This document shows, piece after piece, positions 22,986 to 31,848 of a stretch of DNA of 64,000 nucleotides (position 1 is its first letter; each line of letters opens with the position of its first letter). The notes under the pieces are model-generated. The model was given only the letters and a program-made list of their open reading frames with translations. It was not told the DNA's origin and did not search any database. The DNA comes from Emticicia aquatilis (GTDB taxonomy: Bacteria > Bacteroidota > Bacteroidia > Cytophagales > Spirosomataceae). The DNA lies in NCBI RefSeq assembly GCF_014644295.1, contig NZ_BMKK01000005.1, positions 372,001 through 436,000 of the forward strand. Direction: 5' to 3'. A program made the translations under genes and the position numbers.

Positions 22986-24083
22986 ATGAGCTTTTTAAAG
23001 AAAATCTTTGGAAAAAAAGAAGAACCCATCACATCGTACGAAGATTTTTGGAACTGGTTTCAAAAACATGAAAAGACATTCTTTAAAGTTGTCAAAGAAC
23101 ACGGCGATATTGAGCAAGATTTTTTTGATAAACTTTCGCCTAAACTAAACTCTATCAAAGAAGGTATTCTATTAGTAACTGGAATGTTCGATGATAATAC
23201 TGTCGAGTTAATTATGACTCCTGATGGAATAATTAAGAACATTGTTTTTGTTGAAGAACTCGTTCAGTCTGCTCCTAAAATAGGTGGTTGGCAGTTTACA
23301 GCATTGAAGCCTGTTTCAGATATAAAGGATGTCAACATAAGGATGGCTGAGTATGATTTTAATGCTCAAAATATAAGCTTTTACTGTAATGATTATGCTG
23401 ACTTCCCAGATGAGATTGATATAACAATTGTTCATGATGATTTTAATGAAGAAGATAAAACAACCATTACAAATGGTACATTTATATTTATTGATAACTA
23501 TCTGGGAGAGTTAAATTTTATAACAACAATTGATGAAATTCGAGTTACAGGCAAAGAAAATAATGGTAAAGATTTAATTCCCATTGAAAAACTAAAAGAT
23601 TTTTTAGTTTGGAGGCAAAAAGAGTTCATCGAAAAATATGATGGAATTAGATACAATACAGAAAATGATGATTACTCAATGCTTGAAGCAACACTTCAAA
23701 ATGGGAATCCTCTCTTAGCAATAATAAATACGGATTTGCTCAGTTGGCAAAGTAAAGCCTCACATCCTTGGATTATGATTGTTGAAATAAAATATGACGG
23801 AGAAAATATTAAAGGAATGCCTAATGAACATGATTACAAATTATTAAATGACATAGAAAATGAAATTTTAGAAGAATTAAAAGACTATGAGGGATATCTA
23901 AACATTGGCAGACAAACAGCAGATGGATGTAGAGAAATTTATTTTGCTTGTAGAGATTTCAGAAAACCCTCTAAGGTGTTATACCAAATTCAAAATAATT
24001 ATTTAGAAAAAATAGATTTAAGTTTTGAAATTTATAAAGACAAGTACTGGCAAACTTTCAATCGTTTTATTCCAAAGTATTAA
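22986..24083 (+). CDS. DUF695-like protein
   Basis: The 365 residues have an N-terminal domain (about 1-195, starting MSFLKKIFGKKEEPITSYED and rich in Asp/Glu) and a C-terminal part from about 225 that resembles DUF695: HPWIMIVEIKYDGENIKGMP, NEHDYKLLNDIENEILEELK, REIYFACRDF. No signal peptide or membrane segment is present. Base composition is clearly more AT-rich than the neighbours, with Ile/Asn codons ending in A or T, which could mean later acquisition or relaxed selection. DUF695 genes often sit near immunity or regulatory proteins of toxin loci, but no toxin is apparent here. Function unknown. Confidence 0.7.
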   Translation: MSFLKKIFGKKEEPITSYEDFWNWFQKHEKTFFKVVKEHGDIEQDFFDKLSPKLNSIKEGILLVTGMFDDNTVELIMTPDGIIKNIVFVEELVQSAPKIGGWQFTALKPVSDIKDVNIRMAEYDFNAQNISFYCNDYADFPDEIDITIVHDDFNEEDKTTITNGTFIFIDNYLGELNFITTIDEIRVTGKENNGKDLIPIEKLKDFLVWRQKEFIEKYDGIRYNTENDDYSMLEATLQNGNPLLAIINTDLLSWQSKASHPWIMIVEIKYDGENIKGMPNEHDYKLLNDIENEILEELKDYEGYLNIGRQTADGCREIYFACRDFRKPSKVLYQIQNNYLEKIDLSFEIYKDKYWQTFNRFIPKY

Positions 24084-24089
24084 ACTTCT

Positions 24090-24719
24090 ATGCCCGATTT
24101 ACAAAACTTCCTACTTTTCGCTTTAGCGGCATTAATGCTCAATATCACACCCGGGAATGACATGATTTTTGTTATTTCTCGAAGCCTGAGTTATGGTACA
24201 AAAGCGGGCATTTATGCTGCATTGGGCATTGGATTAGGTTGTTTTGTACATATTTTTGCTTCGGTGGTGGGGCTTTCGGTCATTATTCAACAATCAGAGA
24301 TTCTGTTTAATATAATCAGATATGCAGGGGCAGCATATCTGATTTTTATCGGTATCAAGAGTTTTATAGAAAAACCTTCCACGATGATTTTTAACCAAAG
24401 TCAAAACGATAAAAACACCAATCTCAAAATTCTTCGACAAGGCACAATTACGAATGTGCTAAACCCAAAAGTTTCATTGTTTTTCTTGGCTTTTTTACCA
24501 CAATTTATCAACCCACAAGCCGAAAACGTTTCAACGCAAATTCTACTGTTAGGACTTTGGTTTAATTTTTCAGGAACGGTAGTAAATGTATTAATCGCAC
24601 TACTTTTCAGTAAAATCATTGCTAAACTGAGCAATTTTCAGCAATTTTGGAAGATTCAGAACAAGATTTCAGGGGCAGTTTTGGTGGCTTTAGGTTTGCA
24701 AATTGCCCTTAAAAAATAA
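24090..24719 (+). CDS. LysE/RhtB-family amino acid exporter
   Basis: The 209 residues contain six hydrophobic segments with the family signatures LNITPGNDMIFVISRSL at the first helix and NVLNPKVSLFFLAFLPQF (about 129-146) in the middle. LysE/RhtB proteins export amino acids such as homoserine, threonine or lysine across the cytoplasmic membrane. The gene begins 6 bases after the DUF695-like stop and probably belongs to the same transcript, without an evident functional link. The substrate is not predictable. Confidence 0.9.
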   Translation: MPDLQNFLLFALAALMLNITPGNDMIFVISRSLSYGTKAGIYAALGIGLGCFVHIFASVVGLSVIIQQSEILFNIIRYAGAAYLIFIGIKSFIEKPSTMIFNQSQNDKNTNLKILRQGTITNVLNPKVSLFFLAFLPQFINPQAENVSTQILLLGLWFNFSGTVVNVLIALLFSKIIAKLSNFQQFWKIQNKISGAVLVALGLQIALKK

Positions 24720-24785
24720 TAAATCGAGCAAATTATTAGCTTATAAAACTTACCTCAAAGTCATAACATTTATACTTCAAAACAA

Positions 24786-26051
24786 ATGAAAAAACTTCTT
24801 TTTTTACTTTTTATCACTACGCTAAGTTTCGCCCAAACCGAAACCATAACAGCCATCAAAGCAGGTAAATTATTCGATAGCGAGCGTGGAATATTCGTTG
24901 ATAATCAAACCATTATCATTAAAAACAATATCATTTCCGAGGTAGGCTCAAACCTAAAGATTCCTGCTAACGCTACTGTCATTGATTTAAGTAAACAAAC
25001 AATTTTGCCAGGCCTCATTGACTGCCATACACACATCACGAGTCAGCCCGAAAACTACATGGAAGACCTATTCCGTAAATCTCCAATTGATATAGCAGTA
25101 ACGGCACATATTTATGCCAAGCGTACGCTCGAAGCGGGCTTCACCACTTGCCGTGATGTAGGTTCAATCGAGTATGTTGATATTGCCCTTCGCAATGCCA
25201 TCAATGCTGGTAAAATCGTAGGCCCTCGCCTCTATGTTGCTGGTCCTTATATTGGTGCCACGGGAAGCCACGGCGACATGAATGGTTTCTCTCCTTATGT
25301 AAAAATCCATCAAATTGGTTCGGTGGCCGATGGGGTCGATGAAATCAGAAAGCAAGTTCGCACAAACATCAAATACGGAGCCGATTTAATCAAATTTGGT
25401 GCGACGGCTGGGGTTTTGACCGAAGAAGAATCAGTCGGTGCCCCACAATACTCACAAGAAGAAATGAATGTAATGGTAGAAGAAGCCACCATGTGGGGCA
25501 AGAAAGTAGCGGCTCATGCTCACGGAACTGAGGGAATTAAAAGAGCAGTAAAAGCAGGCGTGGCATCTATCGAACACGGAAGTTTTATTGATGATGAAGG
25601 AATTCAGTTAATGAAACAAAAAGGCACGTATTTGGTAGCTGATATTTATAACGACGACTATATTTTGGCAGAATATGCAAAACTGGGTTTCCCACAAAAA
25701 ATCATCGAAAAAGAGCGTTTAGTAGGTCGTACACAACGGGAAAACTTCCAAAAAGCCGCCAAAGCAGGCGTAAAAATAGCCTATGGGACTGATTCGGGTG
25801 TGTATCCACATGGCGATAATGCAAAGCAGTTTTTCTATATGGTAAAATACGGGCTTACGCCAGCTCAAGCCATTCAAGCAGCCACTATCAATGCCGCCGA
25901 TTTGATTGGAGCAAAAGATAAAATCGGTTCGATTTCGGCAGGAAAATTTGCAGATATTATTGCCGTAGATGGTAATCCAGAGCAAGACATTACAGTAATT
26001 GAGAAAAAACTTACTTTCATTATGAAAGATGGAGTAGTTTATAAAAAATAG
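24786..26051 (+). CDS. Exported amidohydrolase (imidazolonepropionase/Xaa-Pro dipeptidase-like)
   Basis: The 421-residue protein has a signal peptide (KLLFLLFITTLSFAQ) and an amidohydrolase TIM barrel. Metal ligands are visible: H81 and H83 in DCHTHIT, a carboxylatable K203 in DLIKFGATAG, H244 in VAAHAHG, H264 in SIEHGSF and D336 in YGTDSGVYPHG. This pattern matches the binuclear-metal prolidase/isoaspartyl-dipeptidase-like group. It probably hydrolyses dipeptides or cyclic amides in the periplasm. It is the last gene of the plus-strand run and faces a dehydrogenase across a long inverted repeat. Confidence 0.92.
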   Translation: MKKLLFLLFITTLSFAQTETITAIKAGKLFDSERGIFVDNQTIIIKNNIISEVGSNLKIPANATVIDLSKQTILPGLIDCHTHITSQPENYMEDLFRKSPIDIAVTAHIYAKRTLEAGFTTCRDVGSIEYVDIALRNAINAGKIVGPRLYVAGPYIGATGSHGDMNGFSPYVKIHQIGSVADGVDEIRKQVRTNIKYGADLIKFGATAGVLTEEESVGAPQYSQEEMNVMVEEATMWGKKVAAHAHGTEGIKRAVKAGVASIEHGSFIDDEGIQLMKQKGTYLVADIYNDDYILAEYAKLGFPQKIIEKERLVGRTQRENFQKAAKAGVKIAYGTDSGVYPHGDNAKQFFYMVKYGLTPAQAIQAATINAADLIGAKDKIGSISAGKFADIIAVDGNPEQDITVIEKKLTFIMKDGVVYKK

Positions 26052-26053
26052 TT

Positions 26054-26139
26054 TTGTAGGACAGGTATTCAACCTTTCAATGGTAAGTACAACATTGTTT
26101 ATTCTTGATTGATTGAAAGTTTGAAAACCTATCCTACAA
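26054..26139. repeat. Long imperfect inverted repeat between convergent genes
   Basis: Arms at 26054-26081 and 26112-26139 match at about 24 of 28 positions and start with TTGTAGGACAGG. The right arm contains the stop codon of the downstream dehydrogenase. The core GTAGGATAGG recurs in the hairpin at 49475-49505. It may act as a terminator. Confidence 0.7.
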
Positions 26140-27120
26140 CTCAACTTCATTTCCTGATTTTTGCCCTTTTTCAAAAGCTGTAATGTTATTGAGTGTTATG
26201 ATAGCTATTTGAGTTAATGCTTCTTCGGTCAAAAAACCTTGATGCGAGGTGATTAACACATTCGGAAATGTCATTAATCGAGCCAAGGTATCATCAACCA
26301 AAATTTCTTCCGAAAGGTCATTGAAGAAAATATTACTTTCTTGTTCGTAAACATCAAGGCCTAAATAACCCAATTTTTTACTTTTTAGCCCTTCTACTAC
26401 TGCTTGTGTGTCAATCAACGCTCCACGACTTGTGTTGATGAGCATTGTACCAGTTTTCATTTGAACAATAGAAGTTTCGTTAATCAAATGAAGGGTTTTA
26501 TCCGTAAGCGGGCAATGCAGCGAAATAATATCTGATTGCTGTAAAACTTCATCGAGTGATGTATATTTTACGCCAGAATCTATCAAACTTTGATTCGGGA
26601 AAATATCGTAAGCCACAACCTTACAGCCAAAACCTTGCATGATACGTGCAAAAGCGTCGCCGATTTTTCCTGTACCAATCACGCCAACGGTTTTGTGATA
26701 GAGGTCGAAACCAATGAGTTTTTCGAGCGAAAAATTGCCTTCACGTACACGATTATAGGCTTTATGAGTTTTACGATTAAGTGCCATTATTAACGCAACG
26801 GCGTGTTCAGCAACTGCATGAGGCGAATAGGCAGGTACACGCACGATAACAATGTTTGATTTGTGGGCGGCTTCTAAATCAACATTATTGAAGCCTGCAC
26901 AACGCAAAGCAATGAGTTTGATGCCGAGTTTTGCCAGTTTTTCGATGACTGAAGCATTTACTTTATCGTTCACAAAAACACAGATGCCATCGAAGCCTTC
27001 TGTCAAACGAACGGATATTTCGCTCAAAGCCACATCATAAAATGTAAGTTCGTGAGTTTGATTATGCTTTTCAAAGAAATCTTTGTCGTAAGGTTTTGTG
27101 CTAAAAAAGGCAATTTTCAT
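26134..27120 (-). CDS. D-2-hydroxyacid dehydrogenase (D-lactate dehydrogenase-like)
   Basis: The 328 residues match the D-isomer 2-hydroxyacid dehydrogenase family. The NAD-binding motif GTGKIG is at 149-154, the substrate Arg at 232 (NTSRGALIDT), the Glu of the relay in LGLDVYEQE (about 259) and the catalytic His at 293 (TSHQGFLTEEAL). The motif pattern (YHKTVGVIGTGKIG and FGCKVVAYDIFPN) is closest to fermentative D-lactate dehydrogenase. It reduces pyruvate to D-lactate with NADH. It lies 48 bases after the PorV/PorQ-like gene and may be cotranscribed with it. Confidence 0.93.
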   Translation of the reverse strand: MKIAFFSTKPYDKDFFEKHNQTHELTFYDVALSEISVRLTEGFDGICVFVNDKVNASVIEKLAKLGIKLIALRCAGFNNVDLEAAHKSNIVIVRVPAYSPHAVAEHAVALIMALNRKTHKAYNRVREGNFSLEKLIGFDLYHKTVGVIGTGKIGDAFARIMQGFGCKVVAYDIFPNQSLIDSGVKYTSLDEVLQQSDIISLHCPLTDKTLHLINETSIVQMKTGTMLINTSRGALIDTQAVVEGLKSKKLGYLGLDVYEQESNIFFNDLSEEILVDDTLARLMTFPNVLITSHQGFLTEEALTQIAIITLNNITAFEKGQKSGNEVEL

Positions 27121-27168
27121 GAAGAAAGATGTGTTTTGTGAATAATTATTTGGTGAAGATACAAATAA

Positions 27169-27993
27169 TTATTGATTGCTACTTTTACCAATTTGATAGC
27201 TAATTGATAAATGATTTGAAAATCCCAGAGCCGAGTGGCTACTAAGGGCATAGTCGAAAATGAACTGTTTTGACTGAAAGCCAAATCCAAAATGTGCATT
27301 GTTGAGTTTGGAGGTCAGCCCCGTACGAAGATAAAAATTTTTGACGATTTGATACTCAATACCCGCCTTGATGAGTGTTGGTAATTCAGTGTTTTTTTCA
27401 GCTTCGGCTACTAACAGAATTTGTTTGGTTGGGGTAAACGCAACCCCTAAACGTAAAACGGTTGGAATTAACTGCGATGCAAATAGTTTTGCACCAGTGA
27501 GATTGTAGGCATGAAAACCCATCTGTACTTTAGAGCTAAATTTGGTCATTACCCCAAACTCGGTCAGTAAGGTATTTTTATAAGCAAAGTTCTCGATAGC
27601 TGCTTGAAAATAACTTACTTTTAGTCCCAAAGAAACCCGATTCATGCTTTTTCCGACGGCCAAACCCAGTTTTTGTTCATTATAAAGTTTATCACCAAAA
27701 CGCTCAACACCCAGTCCGACATTTGCCAATTTTGTATTATAATTACCTGATAATGATAGTGTTTGTAAGCCAGCAATGTTGTAGCGTGCGTGATAAGAAG
27801 TGCTTACGTAGTTTTCTTGCAAAAATCCTAAACCAGCGGGGTTGTTGAAAACCGAATTTCGGTCGGCCAAGGCAACGGTTGCATTACCAATTCCCCAACT
27901 TTTTGCTCCGATAGGAAAAGGGTCGCCAGATGCGAAAATCGAATTGGTTTTCAAAAGAAATATCATTCCGCAGAAAATCAATGTTTTCCACAT
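27169..27993 (-). CDS. PorV/PorQ-like outer-membrane beta-barrel protein
   Basis: The 274-residue product starts with a signal peptide from the ATG at 27993 (MWKTLIFCGMIFLLKTNSIF). ATG 28035 would add 14 residues and weaken it. The mature part has family hallmarks FNNPAGLGFL and repeated beta-strands with alternating hydrophobics (TLSLSGNYNTKLANVGLGVE, VSLGLKVSYFQAAI, YLRTGLTSKL, ending LSISYQIGK). These features resemble PorV/PorQ and related FadL-like outer-membrane proteins of Bacteroidota, some of which serve the type IX secretion system. No por or gld gene is close, so the role here is open. Confidence 0.72.
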   Translation of the reverse strand: MWKTLIFCGMIFLLKTNSIFASGDPFPIGAKSWGIGNATVALADRNSVFNNPAGLGFLQENYVSTSYHARYNIAGLQTLSLSGNYNTKLANVGLGVERFGDKLYNEQKLGLAVGKSMNRVSLGLKVSYFQAAIENFAYKNTLLTEFGVMTKFSSKVQMGFHAYNLTGAKLFASQLIPTVLRLGVAFTPTKQILLVAEAEKNTELPTLIKAGIEYQIVKNFYLRTGLTSKLNNAHFGFGFQSKQFIFDYALSSHSALGFSNHLSISYQIGKSSNQ

Positions 27994-28085
27994 TTTGATA
28001 AGTTTTTGATAATACACAGCAATTGATTTTGACATTTCTCTAAATTTTGGGCAAAATAGAGAAATCTAAAGAATTTGTCAAATAA

Positions 28086-28129
28086 AAAAGCCATGAGGTC
28101 TGTACCGTATGTCTGACCTCATGGCTTTT
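28086..28129. terminator. Strong terminator of the proline-rich protein gene
   Basis: A 15-base perfect stem (AAAAGCCATGAGGTC / GACCTCATGGCTTTT) is followed on the minus strand by a T-rich run. A smaller hairpin, CAAGGG...CCCTTG, adjoins at 28131-28149. Confidence 0.88.
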
Positions 28130-28152
28130 ACAAGGGTACAAACCCTTGAATA

Positions 28153-29415
28153 TCAATTAAATCTACGTTTTACTATATCAATAAATTCTTCGGCTTCTGC
28201 ACCAGTTATATCCCACATGTAGCGAGGTACATATTTTTTCAAAATCAATTCTTTGGCTTCGCTAAAATCTTTACAAAGCTCGAGTTCTTCGAGTGCGTGC
28301 GAGAAAGCCTGAATATTTCCACCAAAAAGATTATTCGTAAACAAAAAGCGTTGGTTCAACGAAATTGCTCCCGTAATGCCTTCGATGCGTGAATTTTGGT
28401 GATAATCCAGCACCGATTTGCTCGATTGTGCTTGGTCATTAACTGATTTCTGGTCGCTGGCCAGTTTTTCATTAAGTCTAATATCTTCGGGTTCTTTAGG
28501 AGCTAAACGCTCGGCCGCTGCTTCGCTGATTCTCGGTGTGAGCGATTCTACTTTTTGTTCATAAATAGGCGTTGGCTCTGGTCTTTGTGTCACAACTGGA
28601 GCAACCTCAACTGGGCGTTCGACAACAACCGTAGGAGCTGGCTCAACCACACGCTCAATAACAGGAGCAGGAGTTTCTATAACTCTTTCTACCACTGGTT
28701 GTAGCTCGTATCGTGCTTGTGCTACTTCTTGTCTTGGTTGTGCCACAGGGGCTACAAAATCAAAAAATGAAGCATTGGCATCTGCTACTTTTGGTGCTTC
28801 TTTACTCGGAACTAATTCTTCTGGAATCGGCACGATTTCGGCCAACTGAGCTAAATACTGGTCTGGTTTTTCGAGTGTAAGAGGCGTTTCTTCGAGCCAA
28901 GTCATGGCCTGATTCGCAAATACAAACTCTTGTCCGTTGAGTTTTTCGGCCAATTTTGGCAAAATATCTTTATTAATCAAAATATATTTTGTGAGCGGAC
29001 GAATATTTTCTTGACTGAATTTGAAGCTCGGTAAATCCCGCATCAATTCTTTATAAAAAGTTTGTGGCTCTAAGATAAGTACTAAAGTTTCGCCCACCGA
29101 ATCGACCAAAAGAGGCTCGAAATGCTCTCTTTTTACCGAAATATGTTGCGAAACTGTATTCATGAAGGTTTTGAGTGCTTGTTGAACTTCCGAAGCACCA
29201 AAATCAAAATACGGACTGCGAAGACGTTGTGTTTCAGCCTGCCACTTGTCGAATAATGCCTTGATTGTCAGCATATTGACTTGCTGAATAGTACTTAAAG
29301 AAAGAATTTGCTTTCCTGTAATACTACTATACTGGGCAAAAAAATCATCACATACCTTGGCCGCAAAAGCCTTACTATACCGTTCGACGGCGGACAAATT
29401 CAATTTGTTCGACAT
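28153..29415 (-). CDS. Conserved-looking protein with proline/valine-rich linker, function unknown
   Basis: The 420 residues are in three parts. An N-terminal helical domain (about 1-195) begins MSNKLNLSAVERYSKAFAAK. A Pro/Val/Glu-rich linker (about 215-300) has repeated units such as VERVIETPAPVIERVVE and VERPVEVAPVV. A C-terminal helical domain (about 340-420) ends YMWDITGAEAEEFIDIVKRR. No signal peptide or membrane segment is seen, so it is cytoplasmic. I cannot name it. The C-terminal domain (NQRFLFTNNLFGGNIQAF ... KELILKKYVP) seems to match short conserved Bacteroidota proteins of unknown function I have seen before, but I cannot confirm this. The gene is separated by a strong terminator from its neighbours. 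Confidence 0.7.
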   Translation of the reverse strand: MSNKLNLSAVERYSKAFAAKVCDDFFAQYSSITGKQILSLSTIQQVNMLTIKALFDKWQAETQRLRSPYFDFGASEVQQALKTFMNTVSQHISVKREHFEPLLVDSVGETLVLILEPQTFYKELMRDLPSFKFSQENIRPLTKYILINKDILPKLAEKLNGQEFVFANQAMTWLEETPLTLEKPDQYLAQLAEIVPIPEELVPSKEAPKVADANASFFDFVAPVAQPRQEVAQARYELQPVVERVIETPAPVIERVVEPAPTVVVERPVEVAPVVTQRPEPTPIYEQKVESLTPRISEAAAERLAPKEPEDIRLNEKLASDQKSVNDQAQSSKSVLDYHQNSRIEGITGAISLNQRFLFTNNLFGGNIQAFSHALEELELCKDFSEAKELILKKYVPRYMWDITGAEAEEFIDIVKRRFN

Positions 29416-29559
29416 TAGTAAATTCGTTTTTTTTGTATTTTATTAGTGGTTGGCTATAATTTAGGCTTAATGAACATAGTGAGCATAGCCTTATTTTCAT
29501 GACAAAATTAACGCAACTTTGTTGCCAGTTTTTATTAGAACGAAAAAAATAATTAAATA

Positions 29560-30135
29560 ATGTTTATCGAACCAAAAAGAGGGAGAATTCACGAACAAAA
29601 AACTGGCTGGATTGAAGTGGTTTGTGGCTCAATGTTTTCGGGAAAAACCGAAGAATTGATTCGCCGACTAAAACGTGCAAAAATAGCAAAGCAAAAAGTA
29701 GAGATTTTCAAACCAGCGATTGATGTGCGTTATCATGAAATTGATATTGTATCGCATAACCAAACTGCGATTCGTTCTACGCCCGTACATACCTCAGAAG
29801 AGATTTTGTTGATGACTTCCGACTGTGAGGTTGTGGGGATTGACGAAGCTCAATTTTTTGATGAAGGAATTGTGGAAGTAGTCAATAAATTGGCCGAAAA
29901 TGGTAAGCGAGTAATCATTGCGGGGTTAGATATGGACTCTCGTGGTATTCCGTTCGGCCCAATGCCAGCTTTAATGTCGATTGCCGAATACGTAACTAAA
30001 GTTCACGCTATATGCGTAGTTTGTGGCGATATTGCCAATTATTCATACCGAAAAGTACCAAACGAGCAGCAAGTAATGCTTGGAGAATTAGATTCGTATG
30101 AAGCTCGCTGCCGAAAATGTTTTCATGCGGGATAA
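29560..30135 (+). CDS. tdk: Thymidine kinase
   Basis: The 191 residues match type II thymidine kinase. The P-loop GSMFSGKT is at 23-30, the Walker B region has [12 protein letters not shown] and the lasso/zinc region shows [13 protein letters not shown] and CRKCFH. The enzyme phosphorylates thymidine with ATP in the salvage pathway. The start used fits the family, which often has a short basic extension before the P-loop ([20 protein letters not shown]). It converges on xylulokinase through a hairpin. Confidence 0.95.
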   Translation: MFIEPKRGRIHEQKTGWIEVVCGSMFSGKTEELIRRLKRAKIAKQKVEIFKPAIDVRYHEIDIVSHNQTAIRSTPVHTSEEILLMTSDCEVVGIDEAQFFDEGIVEVVNKLAENGKRVIIAGLDMDSRGIPFGPMPALMSIAEYVTKVHAICVVCGDIANYSYRKVPNEQQVMLGELDSYEARCRKCFHAG

Positions 30136-30139
30136 TACA

Positions 30140-30172
30140 AACTGTGACACACTTTTGAAGTGTGCCACAGTT
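30140..30172. terminator. Hairpin between tdk and xylB
   Basis: A 15-base stem with one mismatch (AACTGTGACACACTT / AAGTGTGCCACAGTT) and a 3-base loop lies between convergent genes. Confidence 0.7.
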
Positions 30173-30183
30173 ACTCGGAAAAA

Positions 30184-31662
30184 TCATTTCTCCAAAATCG
30201 ACTTCCAACCTTCATAAACTGCTTGATATTCAGCTACTTGAGCAGCATTTGGCTCGATAACTTTCAACTTAGTAAGTTTGCTCATGGCTTCTTTTGGCGA
30301 ACTATAAATTCCTACACCAAAACCCGCTCCGAGAGCTGCACCCTTCGCTCCGTCAGTATCATATAACTCAACTGGCGTGTTAGTTACATTCACCAAGGCA
30401 TTACTGAAAATATCGCTCAAAAACATATTGGCGTTTCCTGCACGAATCACCTTTGGCACCACGCCGTTGGTTTGCATGATTTCAAAACCATAATGCAACG
30501 AAAACGCAATTCCTTCTTGTGCCGCACGGAAAATATGGCTTCTTGAATGAATATTAAAATCAAGATTTTGGAAAGAAGCTCCCAAAATTCGGTTGTTAAG
30601 CATGCGTTCTGCACCATTTCCGAAAGGCATCACCAACAAGCCGTTGCTACCAATCGGAGCTGTTGCTGCCAGTTGATTCATTTCGGCATAATTCAAGTTT
30701 CCACCAAAATTTTCTTTTGCCCAACGGTTCAAAATACCTGTTCCGTTGATACAAAGTAAAATTCCGATGCGTGAATTACCATTTAATTGGTGGTTTACGT
30801 GAGCAAATGAATTAATGCGAGATTGTGGGTCATACGAAACTTGGTCGCTTACGGCATAAACCACGCCTGAAGTTCCAGCCGTTGCTGCAATTTCGCCAGG
30901 GTCTAAAACATCCAACGAAAGAGCGTTATTTGGTTGGTCACCCGCTTTGTAGGTTACAGGAATTCCTGCTTTTATGCCCAAGAGACTCGCAATTTCGCTC
31001 GTTACCTCACCATGATTGCTAAAAACGGGCTTTATTGTTGGAATCAAGCTTTCTTCAAAACCATAATAATCCATCACATCTGCCGAAACTTCATTGGCTT
31101 GGAAATCCCAGAAAATACCTTCCGAAAGTCCAGAATTTGAAGTCGTGATGGCATCAGTGAGCATCATGGCAATGTAATCGCCTGGCAACATGATTTTGTC
31201 GCATTGCTCATAAATATGTGGCTCATTGGCTTTTACCCAAGCGAGCTTCGAGGCCGTGAAATTTCCAGGTGAATTGAGCAAATGATTTAAGCAAACGTCT
31301 TCACCAATATCCGAAAACGCTTTTGCACCAATCTCAACGGCACGGCTATCGCACCAAATGATTGACGGACGCAACACTTTTTTATTTTTATCGACCATCA
31401 CCAAGCCGTGCATTTGGTAGGCGATACCAATCGCACCGATATTTTGTGGGGCGAAAGCACCCGAAGCATTTACACGCTTGATAGCTTCGATGCTATTATT
31501 CCACCACATTTCGGGGTCTTGTTCGGCCCAACCAGCTTGCGGAGACGAAATACTCGCCTCAACATCGGGGTATTGTGCCGAAGCGATAACTTGTTGTGTA
31601 TCAGCATCTACAACCGATGCTTTGATAGATGATGTGCCAATGTCAATGCCGAGTAATAACAT
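30184..31662 (-). CDS. xylB: Xylulokinase (FGGY carbohydrate kinase)
   Basis: The 492 residues start MLLLGIDIGTSSIKASVVDA, the phosphate-binding beta-hairpin of the ASKHA fold. FGGY features include QMHGLV, WCDSRA, NFTASKLAWVK, AGDQPNNALS with the catalytic Asp, and ATAGTSGVVYAV. The combination points to D-xylulose kinase, which feeds the pentose phosphate pathway. The start at 31662 is preferred because a promoter -7 box (31693-31700) overlaps an upstream in-frame start at 31695. No xylose isomerase or transporter is near. Confidence 0.92.
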   Translation of the reverse strand: MLLLGIDIGTSSIKASVVDADTQQVIASAQYPDVEASISSPQAGWAEQDPEMWWNNSIEAIKRVNASGAFAPQNIGAIGIAYQMHGLVMVDKNKKVLRPSIIWCDSRAVEIGAKAFSDIGEDVCLNHLLNSPGNFTASKLAWVKANEPHIYEQCDKIMLPGDYIAMMLTDAITTSNSGLSEGIFWDFQANEVSADVMDYYGFEESLIPTIKPVFSNHGEVTSEIASLLGIKAGIPVTYKAGDQPNNALSLDVLDPGEIAATAGTSGVVYAVSDQVSYDPQSRINSFAHVNHQLNGNSRIGILLCINGTGILNRWAKENFGGNLNYAEMNQLAATAPIGSNGLLVMPFGNGAERMLNNRILGASFQNLDFNIHSRSHIFRAAQEGIAFSLHYGFEIMQTNGVVPKVIRAGNANMFLSDIFSNALVNVTNTPVELYDTDGAKGAALGAGFGVGIYSSPKEAMSKLTKLKVIEPNAAQVAEYQAVYEGWKSILEK

Positions 31663-31692
31663 GCGATAGGTTGAAATAATGTTTTTAATTGT

Positions 31693-31724
31693 CAAAGTTA
31701 CAATTATTTTTTATTGGTGCAAAA
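31693..31724 (-). promoter_or_regulatory. Promoter of xylB
   Basis: On the minus strand TTTTG (31720-31724) and TAACTTTG (31693-31700) are separated by 19 bases, a near-consensus Bacteroidota promoter ending 30 bases before ATG 31662. Confidence 0.75.
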
Positions 31725-31727
31725 TGC

Positions 31728-31806
31728 TTCTTCGGTGGTTTCGACTTCGCTCAACCAACGAAGAACCGTTGCCTGAGCGAAGTCGAAGGCAGCGGTTGGT
31801 TCTTCC
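31728..31806. repeat. TTCGACTTCGCTCA inverted repeat
   Basis: TTCGACTTCGCTCA (31740-31753) and its reverse complement (31774-31787) are separated by about 20 bases and flanked by partly complementary GGTTGG/CCAACC sequences. The same 14-mer is the loop of the terminator at 13342-13393. Confidence 0.7.
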
Positions 31807-31848
31807 CCACAAAATACCGTAATTTGTATTCAATTTTAAAAAGAACTC

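Noticed and set aside
22986-24083. Novel defence gene
   Set aside because: The DUF695-like gene is AT-rich, but no nuclease, helicase, toxin or membrane effector partner is next to it, so defence cannot be supported.
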